Shown: one piece after another, positions 7,131 to 16,996 of the stretch | Layout: each line of letters begins with the position of its first letter | Position numbering within the stretch: the stretch's first letter is position 1 | Origin: Nevskiaceae bacterium | Lineage (GTDB): Bacteria; Pseudomonadota; Gammaproteobacteria; Nevskiales; Nevskiaceae | Direction of reading: 5' to 3' | DNA length: 64,000 nt | NCBI GenBank assembly: GCA_004298465.1 | Contig: SCRT01000017.1 | Span: 25,581 to 89,580 of the forward strand | Position numbers and translations under genes: made by a program | The notes under the pieces: generated by a model | Seen by the model: only the letters and a program-made list of their open reading frames with translations | What the model was told of the DNA's origin: nothing | The model's database searches: none

Positions 7131-8840
7131 TCAGTAATTGATGACCGGGCGGCGCTTCGGCGGTTCCACCAGCCCCACGCGCGCCACGAAGTCGCCGAAG
7201 TGCTCACCGGCACTGCGCTCGGCGGCGAAGCGGCCGAAGATTTCGTCCAGCGCGGCAAGGATTTCCGCTTCGCCGATGTTTTCCTTGTACATCCCGTTCA
7301 TACGCTCGCCGAGATGGTCGGCGCCCAGGCGCAGGTCGTACTTGCCGATGGCGCGACCGATGAGGCCGATTTCGCCCATGTAGGAACGCGAGCAACTGTT
7401 CGGGCAGCCCGACAGGCGGAAATGAATCGGCTCGTCCCGCAGGCCGTACCGGTCCAGTAGCTCTTCGAATTTTTCGAGGATGTGCGGCAGATAGCGCTCG
7501 GATTCCGCCATCGCCAGGCCGCAGGTCGGCAGCGCCACGCATGCCAGTGCATGCAGCCGGATGCCGCTCGCGCGCTTGTAGTCGTCCAGCCCGTACTGCT
7601 CGACCAGCGCGTCGATGGCGGCACGGTCTTCTGGCGCCACGTCGGCGATGATCAGGTTCTGGTCGCAGGTCATGCGGAACTCGCCGGTGTGGACACGGGC
7701 GATCTCACGCATGCCGGTCTGGCGCGCGCGGCCCTCCACGTCCTTGATGCGGCCGGCTGGAATCTGCAGCGTCAAGTGCCAGCGGCCATCGTCGCCTTCC
7801 ACCCAGCCATAGCGGTCGCCGTTGTGGTCGAAGTGGTAGGGGCGCGGCGGCTCGATCGGGAACGGCAGGCGCGACTGCAGCTCGTCGTGGTACCACTGCA
7901 GGCCGCGGTCGTCGATGGTGTATTTCAACCGCGCGTGCTTGCGTTCGCCGCGGTCGCCGAAGTCGCGCTGGACCGCGATCGCGTGCCAGCAGGTCTCCAG
8001 AAGGTGCTCCGGCGGCACGAAGCCGATGAGGTCACCCAGAGACGGGTAGGTCTTCGGATCGCCCGCCGTTGCCCCCATGCTGCCGCCGGGGGCCAGGTTG
8101 AACCCCTGCAATTTGTTGTGCTCGTCGAGGATGGCGATCAGGCCGAAGTCCTGGGCGAAGACATCGATGTCGTTGTAGGGCGGGATGGCGATGCCGAACT
8201 TGAACTTGCGTGGCAGGTAGGCCGGTCCGAGCAGCGGTTCCTCATCGTTCGCGCCGTCGCTGGTGCGTTCGCGCTTTTCGATCCACAACTCGCGGTAAGC
8301 CGTGGTGCGCGGCTTGACGTGGTTCATGATCTTCAGCGCCCAGTCGTAGAGTTCCGCATGGGTGGAAGACAGCTTCGGATTCACCGAGCAGATGACGTTG
8401 CGCACGTCATCGCCGCAGGCCGCCAGCGTGGACAGGCCGATGGCGTTGATGCCGCCGATGAAGTCGCGCAGGTGTTCCTTGCGGATCATGTGGAACTGAA
8501 AGGTCTGGCGCGTCGTGATGCGCAGGCCGTTGCTGGCGTAGCGGTTGGCGAGTTCGTCCAGCCCCAGCCATTGCTGGGGCGTGAGCATGCCGCCCGGCAG
8601 GCGCACGCGCACCATGAAGCCGTAGTCCGGCTCCAGCTTCTGGCGCCGGCGCTCATCGCGCACGTCGCGGTCATCCTGCATGTAGCTGCCGTGGAATTTC
8701 AGCAGCTTGGTGTCGGGCTCGCTGATGGCACCGGTGGTGCGGTCGGCAAGGCCAAGGTCGATGGTGCCGCGCAGAAAGCGGCTGTCGGCCTTGATGTGCT
8801 CAAGCTGCGAAAGCTTGATGGGTCGTTCTGCTTGAGTCAT
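7131..8840 (-). CDS. cysI: Sulfite reductase hemoprotein (beta) subunit
   Basis: A 569-aa siroheme/4Fe-4S enzyme reducing sulfite to sulfide with six electrons received from CysJ. The N-terminal RFLRGTIDLGLAD block, substrate-site RxxR-type segments (ITTRQTFQFH) and the cluster/siroheme cysteines CVALPTC near residue 427 and GCPNSC near 470 are all present. ATG at 8840 was chosen over an upstream TTG at 8885 that overlaps the cysJ stop, because the family N-terminus begins close to LSQLEH. A normal full-length NADPH-dependent type. It lies between cysJ and cysH in one operon. Confidence 0.95.
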   Translation of the reverse strand: MTQAERPIKLSQLEHIKADSRFLRGTIDLGLADRTTGAISEPDTKLLKFHGSYMQDDRDVRDERRRQKLEPDYGFMVRVRLPGGMLTPQQWLGLDELANRYASNGLRITTRQTFQFHMIRKEHLRDFIGGINAIGLSTLAACGDDVRNVICSVNPKLSSTHAELYDWALKIMNHVKPRTTAYRELWIEKRERTSDGANDEEPLLGPAYLPRKFKFGIAIPPYNDIDVFAQDFGLIAILDEHNKLQGFNLAPGGSMGATAGDPKTYPSLGDLIGFVPPEHLLETCWHAIAVQRDFGDRGERKHARLKYTIDDRGLQWYHDELQSRLPFPIEPPRPYHFDHNGDRYGWVEGDDGRWHLTLQIPAGRIKDVEGRARQTGMREIARVHTGEFRMTCDQNLIIADVAPEDRAAIDALVEQYGLDDYKRASGIRLHALACVALPTCGLAMAESERYLPHILEKFEELLDRYGLRDEPIHFRLSGCPNSCSRSYMGEIGLIGRAIGKYDLRLGADHLGERMNGMYKENIGEAEILAALDEIFGRFAAERSAGEHFGDFVARVGLVEPPKRRPVINY

Positions 8841-8853
8841 GAGTCTGCAATCC

Positions 8854-8882
8854 GTTGAAAGTCGGGCGTTGAAAGTGCGGGT
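8854..8882 (-). repeat. Short tandem direct repeat between cysJ and cysI
   Basis: GTTGAAAGTCGGGC (8854-8867) is followed immediately by GTTGAAAGTGCGGGT (8868-8882), differing by one inserted base and the last base. It spans the cysJ stop and the cysI leader. It may be a simple slippage duplication and has no evident function. Confidence 0.6.
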
Positions 8883-10717
8883 CAATACACGTCGCGGGCG
8901 TAACGGCCTTCGGCCAGCAGGCCCTTCAGCCAGGCTGTGGCCTCTTCACGCGGCTTGTTGCCGTGCTCGGCAATGACGTCGATGAGCGCAGCGTTGACAT
9001 CCGGAGCCATATGCTCGGCATCGCCGCACACGTACAGATGCGCACCGGCGTTCAGCCATGCCCACACGTCCGCGCCGTGCTCGCGCAGGCGGTCCTGCAC
9101 GTAGATCTTCTCGGCCTGGTCGCGCGAGAAGGCGACGTCGAGGCGCGTCAGCGTGCCTTCCTTGAGCGCCTGCAGCCATTCGATCTGATACAGGAAGTCG
9201 CTGTGGCGATGCGGGTTGCCGAAGAACAGCCAGTTGCGGCCCGTCGCGCCGTCTTCCTGGCGCTGCTGCAGAAACGCACGGAACGGGGCCACGCCGGTGC
9301 CGGGGCCGACCATGATGACGTCTCGCGTGCCATCCGCCGGCAGGCGGAAGCGCGTGTTGGCCTCGATGAACACCGGCACCTGGGCGCCTTCCGGCACCTC
9401 GCACAGGTAGCGGCTGGCGGCACCCCAGCGTGCTTCGCCGTCCTGCTCGAAGGCGAGGCGCGCAACGGTCAGGTGTATTTCTTCATCGGCCTGCGCTTCG
9501 CTGGAAGCGATGGAATACATGCGCGGCGCCAGCGGGCGCAGCGCCGCCACCAGCCCTGCAGCGTCCCACGCCGTCGGGTAGCCGCGCAGCACGTCGATGA
9601 CTTGCTGGCTGGCCAACAGCTGGGCAAATTCCGCCGACGCGGTGGGTTGCAGCAAGGCCTGCAGCGCGGCGTGCCCGCCCCGTTCGCCATGGGCTTTCAG
9701 GAACGGCCGCGTCAGCGCCGTCAGTTCGCGCCGCTCACCGAGCCAGCGGGACAGCGGCAGGGTTTCCTCGCCGACCGTGACGTCCGTGGCACCGTCCAGT
9801 TTCAGCACGTCGAGCACACGCGCCACGAGTTCCGGTGCCTGCGTCGGCCACACGCCGAGCGCGTCGCCCGGCTGGTAGTGCAGGCCGCTGCCGGCCAGCG
9901 ACAGTTCGATGTGGCGCACGTCCTTCTCGCTGCCGCTGCCGACGATGCGCTGGTTGGCCAGCACTTCGGCCACGAACGGACGCTCCCGCGTCCACGCGGA
10001 ACGCGCCGGACGCAGCGGCGTGACCACACTGCTTGCCGCGGCGGGCGCAGCCGCTGGCGCGCTCAGGCGTTCTTCCGCTTGCTTCAAGGCCGTTTCGGCC
10101 CAGGGCCCGGCGACGGTCTCGATATCCACATCCGCTTCGGCGTGGTCGAACAGGCGCGTGGCGCCGAGTTCCGCCAGCCGTGTATCCAGAGTGCGCCCGA
10201 CGCCGCAGAAGTCTGCATAGCTGGAATCGCCCAGCGCCAGCACGGCGTAGGACAATTCCGGCAGCTTCGGCGCGCGGCGGCCGGTGATGAATTCGAAAAA
10301 ACCGCGCGCGTCGTCCGTGGGTTCTGCGGCGTCGCCCTCGCTGTGGGTGGCAAAGACAAGGTAGAGGAAACGCTCTTTCTTCAGTTCGCTCGTGCGGTAA
10401 GCGTCGGCGCGCACGATGCGCACCGGCAGGCCGGCCGTCTCGACCCGCGCCGCGAGCTGTTCGGCCACGCGCTTGGCGTTGCCGGTCTGGCTGCCGTAGA
10501 CGATAGTCAGGCGTTCGTCGCTCGCCGCCGCAACGGGCGCCACCGGCAGCGCCGCCGTGGTGGCAACCCCGCCGAGTTGCGCTGCGGCACCCGCCATGTA
10601 ACCGGACAACCAGTGCAGGGCGTGGGCGTCCAGTCCTTGGATAAGGTCGGCGGCGGTCTGCGCCTTTTCGGGCGAGATGGGCGGCAGCACCCGCGCTGCG
10701 GAGCTTGCGTAAGTCAT
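8882..10717 (-). CDS. cysJ: Sulfite reductase flavoprotein (alpha) subunit
   Basis: A 611-aa diflavin reductase that passes electrons from NADPH through FAD and FMN to CysI. The flavodoxin domain (about residues 70-215) begins YGSQTGNAKRVAEQL and contains LALGDSSYADFC; the FAD-binding region has YSIASS near 395 and GPGTGVAPFRAFLQQR near 475; the protein ends YARDVY with the aromatic residue that stacks on FAD. Length and order match E. coli CysJ (599 aa). AGGAAAG precedes the ATG. An N-terminal extension of about 70 residues with an Ala/Pro linker is normal for the family. Confidence 0.95.
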   Translation of the reverse strand: MTYASSAARVLPPISPEKAQTAADLIQGLDAHALHWLSGYMAGAAAQLGGVATTAALPVAPVAAASDERLTIVYGSQTGNAKRVAEQLAARVETAGLPVRIVRADAYRTSELKKERFLYLVFATHSEGDAAEPTDDARGFFEFITGRRAPKLPELSYAVLALGDSSYADFCGVGRTLDTRLAELGATRLFDHAEADVDIETVAGPWAETALKQAEERLSAPAAAPAAASSVVTPLRPARSAWTRERPFVAEVLANQRIVGSGSEKDVRHIELSLAGSGLHYQPGDALGVWPTQAPELVARVLDVLKLDGATDVTVGEETLPLSRWLGERRELTALTRPFLKAHGERGGHAALQALLQPTASAEFAQLLASQQVIDVLRGYPTAWDAAGLVAALRPLAPRMYSIASSEAQADEEIHLTVARLAFEQDGEARWGAASRYLCEVPEGAQVPVFIEANTRFRLPADGTRDVIMVGPGTGVAPFRAFLQQRQEDGATGRNWLFFGNPHRHSDFLYQIEWLQALKEGTLTRLDVAFSRDQAEKIYVQDRLREHGADVWAWLNAGAHLYVCGDAEHMAPDVNAALIDVIAEHGNKPREEATAWLKGLLAEGRYARDVY

Positions 10718-10787
10718 GGTCTTTCCTTGTGTTGTAGCCCGTTGCCAGGCAGTGGAATCAAAGACGGAAGGGATGGGGCGCCGCGGT

Positions 10788-12257
10788 TCACGCCTCGTTC
10801 ACGGCGTGGGCGGGCATTCGTGCAGCAGCACCGAGCGCGGCTTCAGCCGACTGATCGCGGCCGCCGAACCACGCCAGCCGGTCGCGCAGCTTCACGACTT
10901 CACCGACGATCACGAGACTGGCGCTGCGGACACCAGCCGCCGCGACTTTTTCCGGCAGGTCGTGCAGCGTTGCACACAGCACGCGCTGGCTGGGCTGCGT
11001 GCCGTTTTCGACCACTGCGGCGGGCCAATCGGGCGGCAAGCCGGCCGCCACCAGCTTTTCGCACAGCGTCGGCAGCGTCGACAGACCCATGTAGATGACC
11101 AGCGTCTGGCCCGGCCGCGCGAGGCTGTCCCACGGCAGGCTCAGCTCGGCTCCAGCGCGGGCGTGGCCAGTGACGAACACGCAGGCCTGGGCATAGTCGC
11201 GATGCGTCAGCGGGATGCCCGCGTAGGCCGCGCAGCCGTTCGCGGCACTGACGCCGGGCACGAGCTGGAACGGCACGCCGTGCGCCGCCAGTGCCTCGGC
11301 TTCCTCGCCACCGCGCCCGAACACGAAGGGGTCGCCGCCTTTCAGGCGCAGCACGCGCTGCCCGGCCTGTGCCCGCGCGACGAGCAAGGCGTTGATCTCC
11401 GCCTGTGGCACGGCGTGGTGGCCGCTGCGCTTGCCGACGAAGACACGCTCGGCATCCTGGCGCACCAGCGCCAGCACGCGCGGGTCGAGCAGCCGGTCGT
11501 AGAACACCACGTCAGCCTGCTGCATCAACCGCAGGGCGCGCAGGGTCAGCAGGTCCGGATCGCCGGGGCCGGCACCGACGAGATACACCTCGCCGCGTTG
11601 CGGGCCGCCTGCAACACGCGCCGCAAGCACTGCGGCAGCGGCGGTGGCGTCGCCGCGCAGTACCGCCTCGGCGCCTTCGCCGTCGAGGAAGTCCTCCCAC
11701 ACACTACGGCGCGCGGCGGGAGCCAGCCGGGCGTTCACCGCGCCGCGGGCCGTGCCCAGGAATCGGGCCAGCTTGCCGGTCTGCGCCGGCAGGCGGGCTT
11801 CGATGTCTTCCTTGATGCGCCGCGCCAGCACCGGCGCCGTGCCGCTGGTGGAAACGGCGACCGTAACCGGCGCGCGGTCGACGATGGCCGGCGAAATGGC
11901 CGTCGACAACGTGATGTCGTCGACGACGTTGACGAACAGGTTGCGGCGGCGAGCAGCCTCTGCAACCCGGGCGTTGAGGGCGTGGTCGTCCGTCGCTGCC
12001 ACGACATAGCGGCAGCCGTCCAGCTGACTGGCATCGAAAGCCTCGGCAACATGCTGCAGCGTGTGCGCCGCTGCAAGCGCCGCAACCACCGTGTCCAGAT
12101 GCCGGGCGACCACTTCGACGCGGGCGCCACTGCGCAGCAGCCGGCGGATCTTGCGCAGCGCGACGACACCACCACCGACCACCAGCACGCGCTCGCCGGC
12201 CAACCGCAGGAAGATCGGGAAATCGGCAGCGCTGTTGAAGTGCAAGGATGCGGACAT
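10788..12257 (-). CDS. cysG: Siroheme synthase (fused dehydrogenase/ferrochelatase and methyltransferase)
   Basis: A 489-aa trifunctional enzyme that turns uroporphyrinogen III into siroheme, the cofactor of CysI. Residues 1-210 form the precorrin-2 dehydrogenase/ferrochelatase: FPIFLRLAGERVLVVGGG with a Rossmann glycine motif. Residues 215-480 are the SAM-dependent methyltransferase: GAGPGDPDLLTLRA, then RLKGGDPFVFGRGGEEA and the VPGVSAANG block. Length is close to E. coli CysG (457 aa). It is upstream of cysJ in the same minus-strand operon, supplying cofactor with apoenzyme. Confidence 0.95.
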   Translation of the reverse strand: MSASLHFNSAADFPIFLRLAGERVLVVGGGVVALRKIRRLLRSGARVEVVARHLDTVVAALAAAHTLQHVAEAFDASQLDGCRYVVAATDDHALNARVAEAARRRNLFVNVVDDITLSTAISPAIVDRAPVTVAVSTSGTAPVLARRIKEDIEARLPAQTGKLARFLGTARGAVNARLAPAARRSVWEDFLDGEGAEAVLRGDATAAAAVLAARVAGGPQRGEVYLVGAGPGDPDLLTLRALRLMQQADVVFYDRLLDPRVLALVRQDAERVFVGKRSGHHAVPQAEINALLVARAQAGQRVLRLKGGDPFVFGRGGEEAEALAAHGVPFQLVPGVSAANGCAAYAGIPLTHRDYAQACVFVTGHARAGAELSLPWDSLARPGQTLVIYMGLSTLPTLCEKLVAAGLPPDWPAAVVENGTQPSQRVLCATLHDLPEKVAAAGVRSASLVIVGEVVKLRDRLAWFGGRDQSAEAALGAAARMPAHAVNEA

Positions 12258-12281
12258 TGAAGGGTCTCGAAAACGGAAAAG

Positions 12282-13073
12282 TCAGTGGGTCGTGGCATGC
12301 GCGAGCGTTGTCATGCCCACCACCAGCAGGATCGTCGCAATGGTGCGTTTGAGCGTGCGGTCGCGCAGGTGTGCAGCGACATGCGTTCCCAGCCACACGC
12401 CCGGCAGGGAACCGGCGAGCAACGCCAGCAGCATCCAGTAGTCCACCGTGCCGGACGCCACATGACCGAAGCCGGCCAGCGCGGTCACCAGCACGGCGTG
12501 TACGAGGTCGCTGCCGATCAGGTGCACAGTGGGTTCACGCGGGTACAGCAGCATGAGCACGACCATGCCGATGACGCCGGCACCGACGGAGGAAATGCTC
12601 ACCAGCGCACCGACCGTGACACCGGCCACGATCGTCAGGATCCGCCGCGTCACCGGCGACAGCTCGCCGCCGGAAGGATGCCGGCGCAGGCGCCGCATCA
12701 CCGGTTCCTGGACCAGCATGAAGGCCGCTGTCAGCACGATGGCAACCGCCAGCACGGCCTTGATGAGCTGTCCCAGTGCTGCCGGCGGGATCATGAAATG
12801 CGTGATCCAGACCGTCAGCAGCGTCGCCGGGACGCTGCCGGCGGCCAGCCAGCCGACGATGTGCCAGTTCAACGCGCTGCGCCGCCCGAGCAGCGTTGCC
12901 GCCACGCCCTTGGTGACGGACGCGTACAGCAGATCGGTGCCCACCGCCATCGTCGGCGCCACGCCATAAAGCAGGATCAGCGCTGGGGTCATGAGCGAAC
13001 CGCCGCCCACGCCGGTTGCGCCGACGGCAAATCCGACTATCGCACCGACAACAGTGAAACTTGGGTCAAACAT
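12282..13073 (-). CDS. TauE/SafE-family permease, probably for a sulfur anion
   Basis: A 263-aa integral membrane protein with about eight hydrophobic segments. It begins with the family signature GFAVGATGVGGGSLMTPALI and repeats a glycine-rich motif in the second half (VGALVSISSVGAGVIG), as expected from the internal duplication of TauE/SafE carriers. ATG 13073 is preferred to a TTG at 13085. As the first gene of the cys operon it probably moves sulfate in, or sulfite or another organosulfur anion out; direction cannot be told from sequence. No CysTWA-type ABC sulfate importer is present in the window. Confidence 0.85.
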   Translation of the reverse strand: MFDPSFTVVGAIVGFAVGATGVGGGSLMTPALILLYGVAPTMAVGTDLLYASVTKGVAATLLGRRSALNWHIVGWLAAGSVPATLLTVWITHFMIPPAALGQLIKAVLAVAIVLTAAFMLVQEPVMRRLRRHPSGGELSPVTRRILTIVAGVTVGALVSISSVGAGVIGMVVLMLLYPREPTVHLIGSDLVHAVLVTALAGFGHVASGTVDYWMLLALLAGSLPGVWLGTHVAAHLRDRTLKRTIATILLVVGMTTLAHATTH

Positions 13074-13395
13074 CGCAGCGCCCAACGTCTTGGAAGGGGC
13101 GCAGATTAAGCAGTCTGGATTGTATTGAAAAGGAATAATTAGATATATTTTATATCATTAAGAGAATATAAAACCCTTTTCGCACCTCCCCTGCACGGTA
13201 TCGATGGTCGGTGGTATATCCGTGATTCTGCTGAAGTTCATGAAATCCACTACATACCGGTTCGAGCATCCAGAACAGCCACGCTCGCTGTCTGGCATAT
13301 CGAAAGATCGTTTTCGACTTCGCCGCCACAAGCCCCAAAACCACGTGAAACCGACCTCACGGCAGAGCGGGCGCGGCCTGCCGTTACAATGGCTT
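13074..13395. promoter_or_regulatory. Divergent control region between the cys operon and slt, with AT-rich palindrome
   Basis: A 322-base gap without a supported gene. Its first third is the most AT-rich stretch in this part of the window (about 13110-13180) and contains a perfect 15-bp palindrome GATATA-TTT-TATATC at 13142-13156, followed by AATATAAAA. On the minus strand TATAAAAT is a plausible -10 element for the cys operon. CysB, a LysR-type activator, is the usual regulator of such genes but its loose site cannot be asserted. The remainder (13200-13390) shows nothing convincing; a TTCGAGC stretch near 13261 is not a tRNA. Confidence 0.45.
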
Positions 13396-15405
13396 ATGCA
13401 AGAAATCCAGACTCTCTACCCGCAGCCTTTCCGTCGGAGGCTCCGGCGTACAGCATGCGGCGCACTCGCTGGGCTGCTGATTTCCACTGGCGCCTGGAGC
13501 GCGGCCCCGGCTTCTACCCCGCCCGACGTCAATCCCGCCATCACGGAATTCCGTGTCGCGTGGCAGCGGGTGGCAAGCGGCCAGCCGGATCAACCCGATC
13601 CAGCCGCCCTGCAGGCGCTGGCCATCTATCCGTACCTCGTCGCGGCGCGGTTGTCCCGCGACCTCGCAGGCCCCGCTCCGGCGGATACCGACGCTCGCGT
13701 CTCGGCGTTTCTGACCGACTACGCCGGCGAGCCCGTCACGCATCCGCTCGCCGCGAACTGGCTGGACAGCTTGGGCCAGCGCCAGGCGTGGCCCGAATTC
13801 CTCGCCCATTTTGATGCGGCGCGCGCTACGCCGCGGCTGGAATGCCAGCGCTTTGCCGCCCTCCTCGCCACCGGCGCCACGAACGGTCTGTCCCAAGCCA
13901 TCACGAAAGCCTACCTGACGGGTCAAGACCGACCAGACTGCGCGCCCGCCTTCGACTGGTTGAAGGCGCAGGGCGCGCTGCCCACGGCAACCATCGAAGC
14001 GCGCGCCCAGCTTGCGCTCGAAGCCCGCAACGTCCCGCTCGCCCGCACACTGGCGCAGGCGCTTCCGGACGCCGCGGCGACGCGCATCCAACGCTGGGCG
14101 GCGCTCGTTTCGTCTCCTGTGGACACGCTGCGTGACGTCATTGCCCACCCGCAACGGGACTGGCCCTACGCTGGGCTGACAGCCGGCTTCTCGCGGCTGG
14201 TGCGCAGCGACACCGACACCGCTGTCGCGCTCTACCCACAGCTCCTCAAGACCCGGCGCTTCACGCCCGCCCAGGCCCGCCCTTTCACGCGCTTGCTGGC
14301 GCTGGGCCTGGCATGGGACCGCAAGCCGCTGGCCCTGCAGTATTTCGATGCGCTCGGGCCGGTGACCGACGACCCCGCCGTGCAGGAATGGCGCATCCGC
14401 TCGGCGCTGTGGGCGGCCGACTGGACACGCGCGCAGCGCTGGATCGCTGCCTTGCCGCCGCAGCTTGCCCACGACCCGCAGTGGCGCTATTGGCAGGCGC
14501 GCGTCGCCGCGGCGCGTGGCAAACAGGCCGTGGCCACGCCGATCTACACCGCGCTGGCGAACGGAAACGGGTACTACGCGCTGCTGGCGAGCTGGCGCCT
14601 GGGCCGCCCCGTCACACCGCACCCGACGCCGCTGGCCGACCAGCCGGAACTGGACGCTGGGCTGGACGCCGTTGCCGGCATCCAGCGCGCCCGTGAACTG
14701 TACTTGGCAGACCTCGCTTCACAGGCCGATGTGGAATGGCGCACGGCCCTAGCCAGCGTCACACCCGACCAGCGCCAGCAGGCCGTCTGGCTCGCGCACC
14801 GCTGGGGCTGGTATCTGCAGTCCATCGCCACCGCAGCACGCCAGGGCATCTTCGATGCCTACGCCGTGCTCTATCCGCGGCCTTATCGGGCCGAGGTCAA
14901 ACGCGCTGCCCAAGCCAGCCGCCTGCCGACAGACTGGATCTACGCCGTCACGCGCCAGGAAAGCCTGTACAACGCCCAGGCCGTCTCCAGCGCGAACGCG
15001 CTGGGCCTGATGCAGTTGCTGCCGGCTACCGCCCGCGCCGTGGCACAGCGCAACCAGCTGCCGATTCCCGCCGGGCGTGCGGACCTGTTCGACCCGGCCA
15101 CAAACCTGCTGCTCGGCGCCACGCACCTGCGCGAGCTGCTGGACCGCGAAAACGGTTCCTTCATCGTCACGCTCGCCGGCTACAACGCTGGCCCGCGCGC
15201 CGCACAGCGCTGGTTGCCGCCGGCGCCGATGGCGGCCGACATCTGGATCGAGAACGTGCCGTACAACGAAACCCGCCGCTACATCCAGCGCATCCTGTGG
15301 CACACCGCGATCTTCGGTTGGGAAGCTAGCGGCAAGGGCCAGAACATGGCCCCGTTCCTGAAGCCGGTGGCCGCACCGCAGGCGGCGGGGGATGCCGATG
15401 CATAG
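13396..15405 (+). CDS. slt: Soluble lytic murein transglycosylase (Slt70 type)
   Basis: A 669-aa periplasmic enzyme cleaving peptidoglycan glycan strands to 1,6-anhydro ends. After an Arg-rich n-region and hydrophobic core (about residues 13-38, ending WSAAPA) comes a long helical superhelix of about 400 residues, then the C-terminal SLT domain: [10 protein letters not shown] with the catalytic Glu, [23 protein letters not shown] and PYNETRRY. Size matches E. coli Slt (645 aa). The ATG at 13396 gives a sensible signal peptide but has no clear ribosome site; the frame is open further upstream to 13204. The end overlaps cca. Confidence 0.92.
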   Translation: MQEIQTLYPQPFRRRLRRTACGALAGLLISTGAWSAAPASTPPDVNPAITEFRVAWQRVASGQPDQPDPAALQALAIYPYLVAARLSRDLAGPAPADTDARVSAFLTDYAGEPVTHPLAANWLDSLGQRQAWPEFLAHFDAARATPRLECQRFAALLATGATNGLSQAITKAYLTGQDRPDCAPAFDWLKAQGALPTATIEARAQLALEARNVPLARTLAQALPDAAATRIQRWAALVSSPVDTLRDVIAHPQRDWPYAGLTAGFSRLVRSDTDTAVALYPQLLKTRRFTPAQARPFTRLLALGLAWDRKPLALQYFDALGPVTDDPAVQEWRIRSALWAADWTRAQRWIAALPPQLAHDPQWRYWQARVAAARGKQAVATPIYTALANGNGYYALLASWRLGRPVTPHPTPLADQPELDAGLDAVAGIQRARELYLADLASQADVEWRTALASVTPDQRQQAVWLAHRWGWYLQSIATAARQGIFDAYAVLYPRPYRAEVKRAAQASRLPTDWIYAVTRQESLYNAQAVSSANALGLMQLLPATARAVAQRNQLPIPAGRADLFDPATNLLLGATHLRELLDRENGSFIVTLAGYNAGPRAAQRWLPPAPMAADIWIENVPYNETRRYIQRILWHTAIFGWEASGKGQNMAPFLKPVAAPQAAGDADA

Positions 15406-16654
15406 CTATGAGGTCGGCGGCGCCGTGCGCGACGCGCTGCTCGGGCTGCCGATCGTCGAGCGCGACTATGTCGTCGTCGGTGCCACGCCAGCCGACATGG
15501 CCGCAGCCGGTTTCACGCCCGTCGGCAAGGATTTCCCGGTTTTCCTGCACCCCGTCACGCACGCCGAATATGCGCTGGCGCGGACGGAACGCAAGACCGC
15601 CGCGGGCTACCACGGCTTCGCGTTCCACACCGGGCCGGACGTGACACTGGAAGACGACCTGCGGCGCCGCGACCTGACCGTGAATGCCATCGCACGGACC
15701 GACGACGGCACGCTCGTCGACCCGTGGGGCGGGCAGCGCGACCTTGCCGCACGCGTGCTGCGCCACGTCTCCGCCGCATTTGCCGAAGACCCGGTGCGTA
15801 TCCTGCGCGTCGCCCGTTTCGCCACCCGCTTCGCGCCACTCGGCTTCACGATCGCGCCCGAGACGCTGGCATTGATGCAGCGCATGGTGGAAAACGGCGA
15901 AGCCGACCATCTCGTGCCGGAACGCGTGTGGAAGGAAGCCGCGCGCACGCTGTCCGGCGATGCGCGCGCCACATCAGGCTACCAGCCTTCCGTGTTCTTC
16001 CGCGTACTGCGCGAATGTGGCGCGCTGGCACGCGTGATGCCAGAACTCGACGCACTTGCCGGCATTCCCCAGCCGGTGAAATATCACCCGGAAATCGATG
16101 CCTTCGAGCACGTCATGCTGGCGCTCGACCTGTCCTTCACGCTCGGTTGCGCGCCGGAAACGCGCACTGCCGTGCTGCTGCACGATCTCGGCAAGGCCCT
16201 CAGCCCGAAAGCCGAACTGCCCCACCACCACGGGCACGAAGCGCGCGGCGTGCCGTTGGTGGAAGCCTTCTGCGCGCGGCTGCGCGTACCCAACGCCCAC
16301 CGCGAACTCGCCGTCGCCGTCACGCGCGACCACCTGAACGTGCACCGCGTCGCCCGGCTCCGTCCGGAAACCCTGCTCGGCCTGCTGGAACGCCTGCGCG
16401 CCTTCAAGCGCGGCGATTTCTTTGCCCATGCGCTCGACGCCTGCCAGTGCGACGCGCGCGGGCGAGCCGGGCTGCAGGGCCAGCCCTACCCCTCCGTGGG
16501 CTTCTTGAAACAGGCGGCCGCCGTGGCCGCGGAAATTCAGGCGCGCGACCTCGACCCTACCCTGCAGGGACCGGCCATCGGCGCCGCCCTGCGCACGGCA
16601 CGCATCGAACGCCTTGCGGCATGGAAGGCGCAGACTCTGCCGACTCCACTCTGA
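15398..16654 (+). CDS. cca: CCA-adding tRNA nucleotidyltransferase, multifunctional type
   Basis: A 418-aa enzyme that adds or repairs the 3' CCA of tRNAs. The class II nucleotidyltransferase core is at the N-terminus: [11 protein letters not shown], then RDY (catalytic acidic pair), [16 protein letters not shown] and [15 protein letters not shown]. An HD phosphohydrolase domain follows (LLHDLGKAL and HHHGHEARG near residues 265-285), as in the gammaproteobacterial multifunctional form. The ATG at 15398 fits a GGCGGGGG site; an ATG six bases earlier is possible. It overlaps the slt stop, so the two are coupled. Confidence 0.95.
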   Translation: MHSYEVGGAVRDALLGLPIVERDYVVVGATPADMAAAGFTPVGKDFPVFLHPVTHAEYALARTERKTAAGYHGFAFHTGPDVTLEDDLRRRDLTVNAIARTDDGTLVDPWGGQRDLAARVLRHVSAAFAEDPVRILRVARFATRFAPLGFTIAPETLALMQRMVENGEADHLVPERVWKEAARTLSGDARATSGYQPSVFFRVLRECGALARVMPELDALAGIPQPVKYHPEIDAFEHVMLALDLSFTLGCAPETRTAVLLHDLGKALSPKAELPHHHGHEARGVPLVEAFCARLRVPNAHRELAVAVTRDHLNVHRVARLRPETLLGLLERLRAFKRGDFFAHALDACQCDARGRAGLQGQPYPSVGFLKQAAAVAAEIQARDLDPTLQGPAIGAALRTARIERLAAWKAQTLPTPL

Positions 16655-16680
16655 ATTCACTTTTTCTTTCGGGAACCTAC

Positions 16681-16980
16681 ATGATCAAGCACATCGTCCT
16701 GTGGCGCCTCAACGGCAAGACCGACGCCGAACGCGCCGCGCAGGCTGCGGAAATCCAGCGCCGCCTCCACGCCTTGAATGGCCGCGTACCGGGCCTCGTC
16801 AAGCTCGAAGTCGGCATCAACTTCGCGCACAGCTCGCGTTCCGCCGACGTCGCGCTGATTGCGAAACTTGAATCCCGCGCCGCGCTGGACGCCTACCAGG
16901 CCTTCCCCGACCACGTCACCGCCAAGCACTACATCGCCGCCCAGGCCGCCGACGTGTGGGCCGCGGACTACGAAGTCTGA
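16681..16980 (+). CDS. Dabb (stress-responsive alpha/beta barrel) domain protein
   Basis: A 99-aa single-domain protein of the dimeric alpha-beta barrel superfamily. It starts IKHIVLWRL, has a GLVKLEVGINF central strand and ends in a helix with DHVTAKHYIA followed by VWAADYEV. Such small proteins fold as ferredoxin-like dimers; some are monooxygenases or cyclases, but most Dabb proteins have no assigned reaction. It sits 26 bases after cca and 16 bases before the pteridine reductase, on the same strand, so likely in the same transcript. CGGGAA precedes the ATG. Confidence 0.85.
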   Translation: MIKHIVLWRLNGKTDAERAAQAAEIQRRLHALNGRVPGLVKLEVGINFAHSSRSADVALIAKLESRAALDAYQAFPDHVTAKHYIAAQAADVWAADYEV

Positions 16981-16996
16981 CAGGCCAGCCAAGCCC

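Noticed and set aside
8963..11098. A 711-codon plus-strand open frame opposite cysJ/cysG
   Set aside because: Antisense to two well supported genes; low-complexity Arg/Ala/Gln composition and no family motif.
13255..13275. GGTTCGAGCATCC resembling a tRNA T-loop
   Set aside because: No matching acceptor, D or anticodon arms are found around it.
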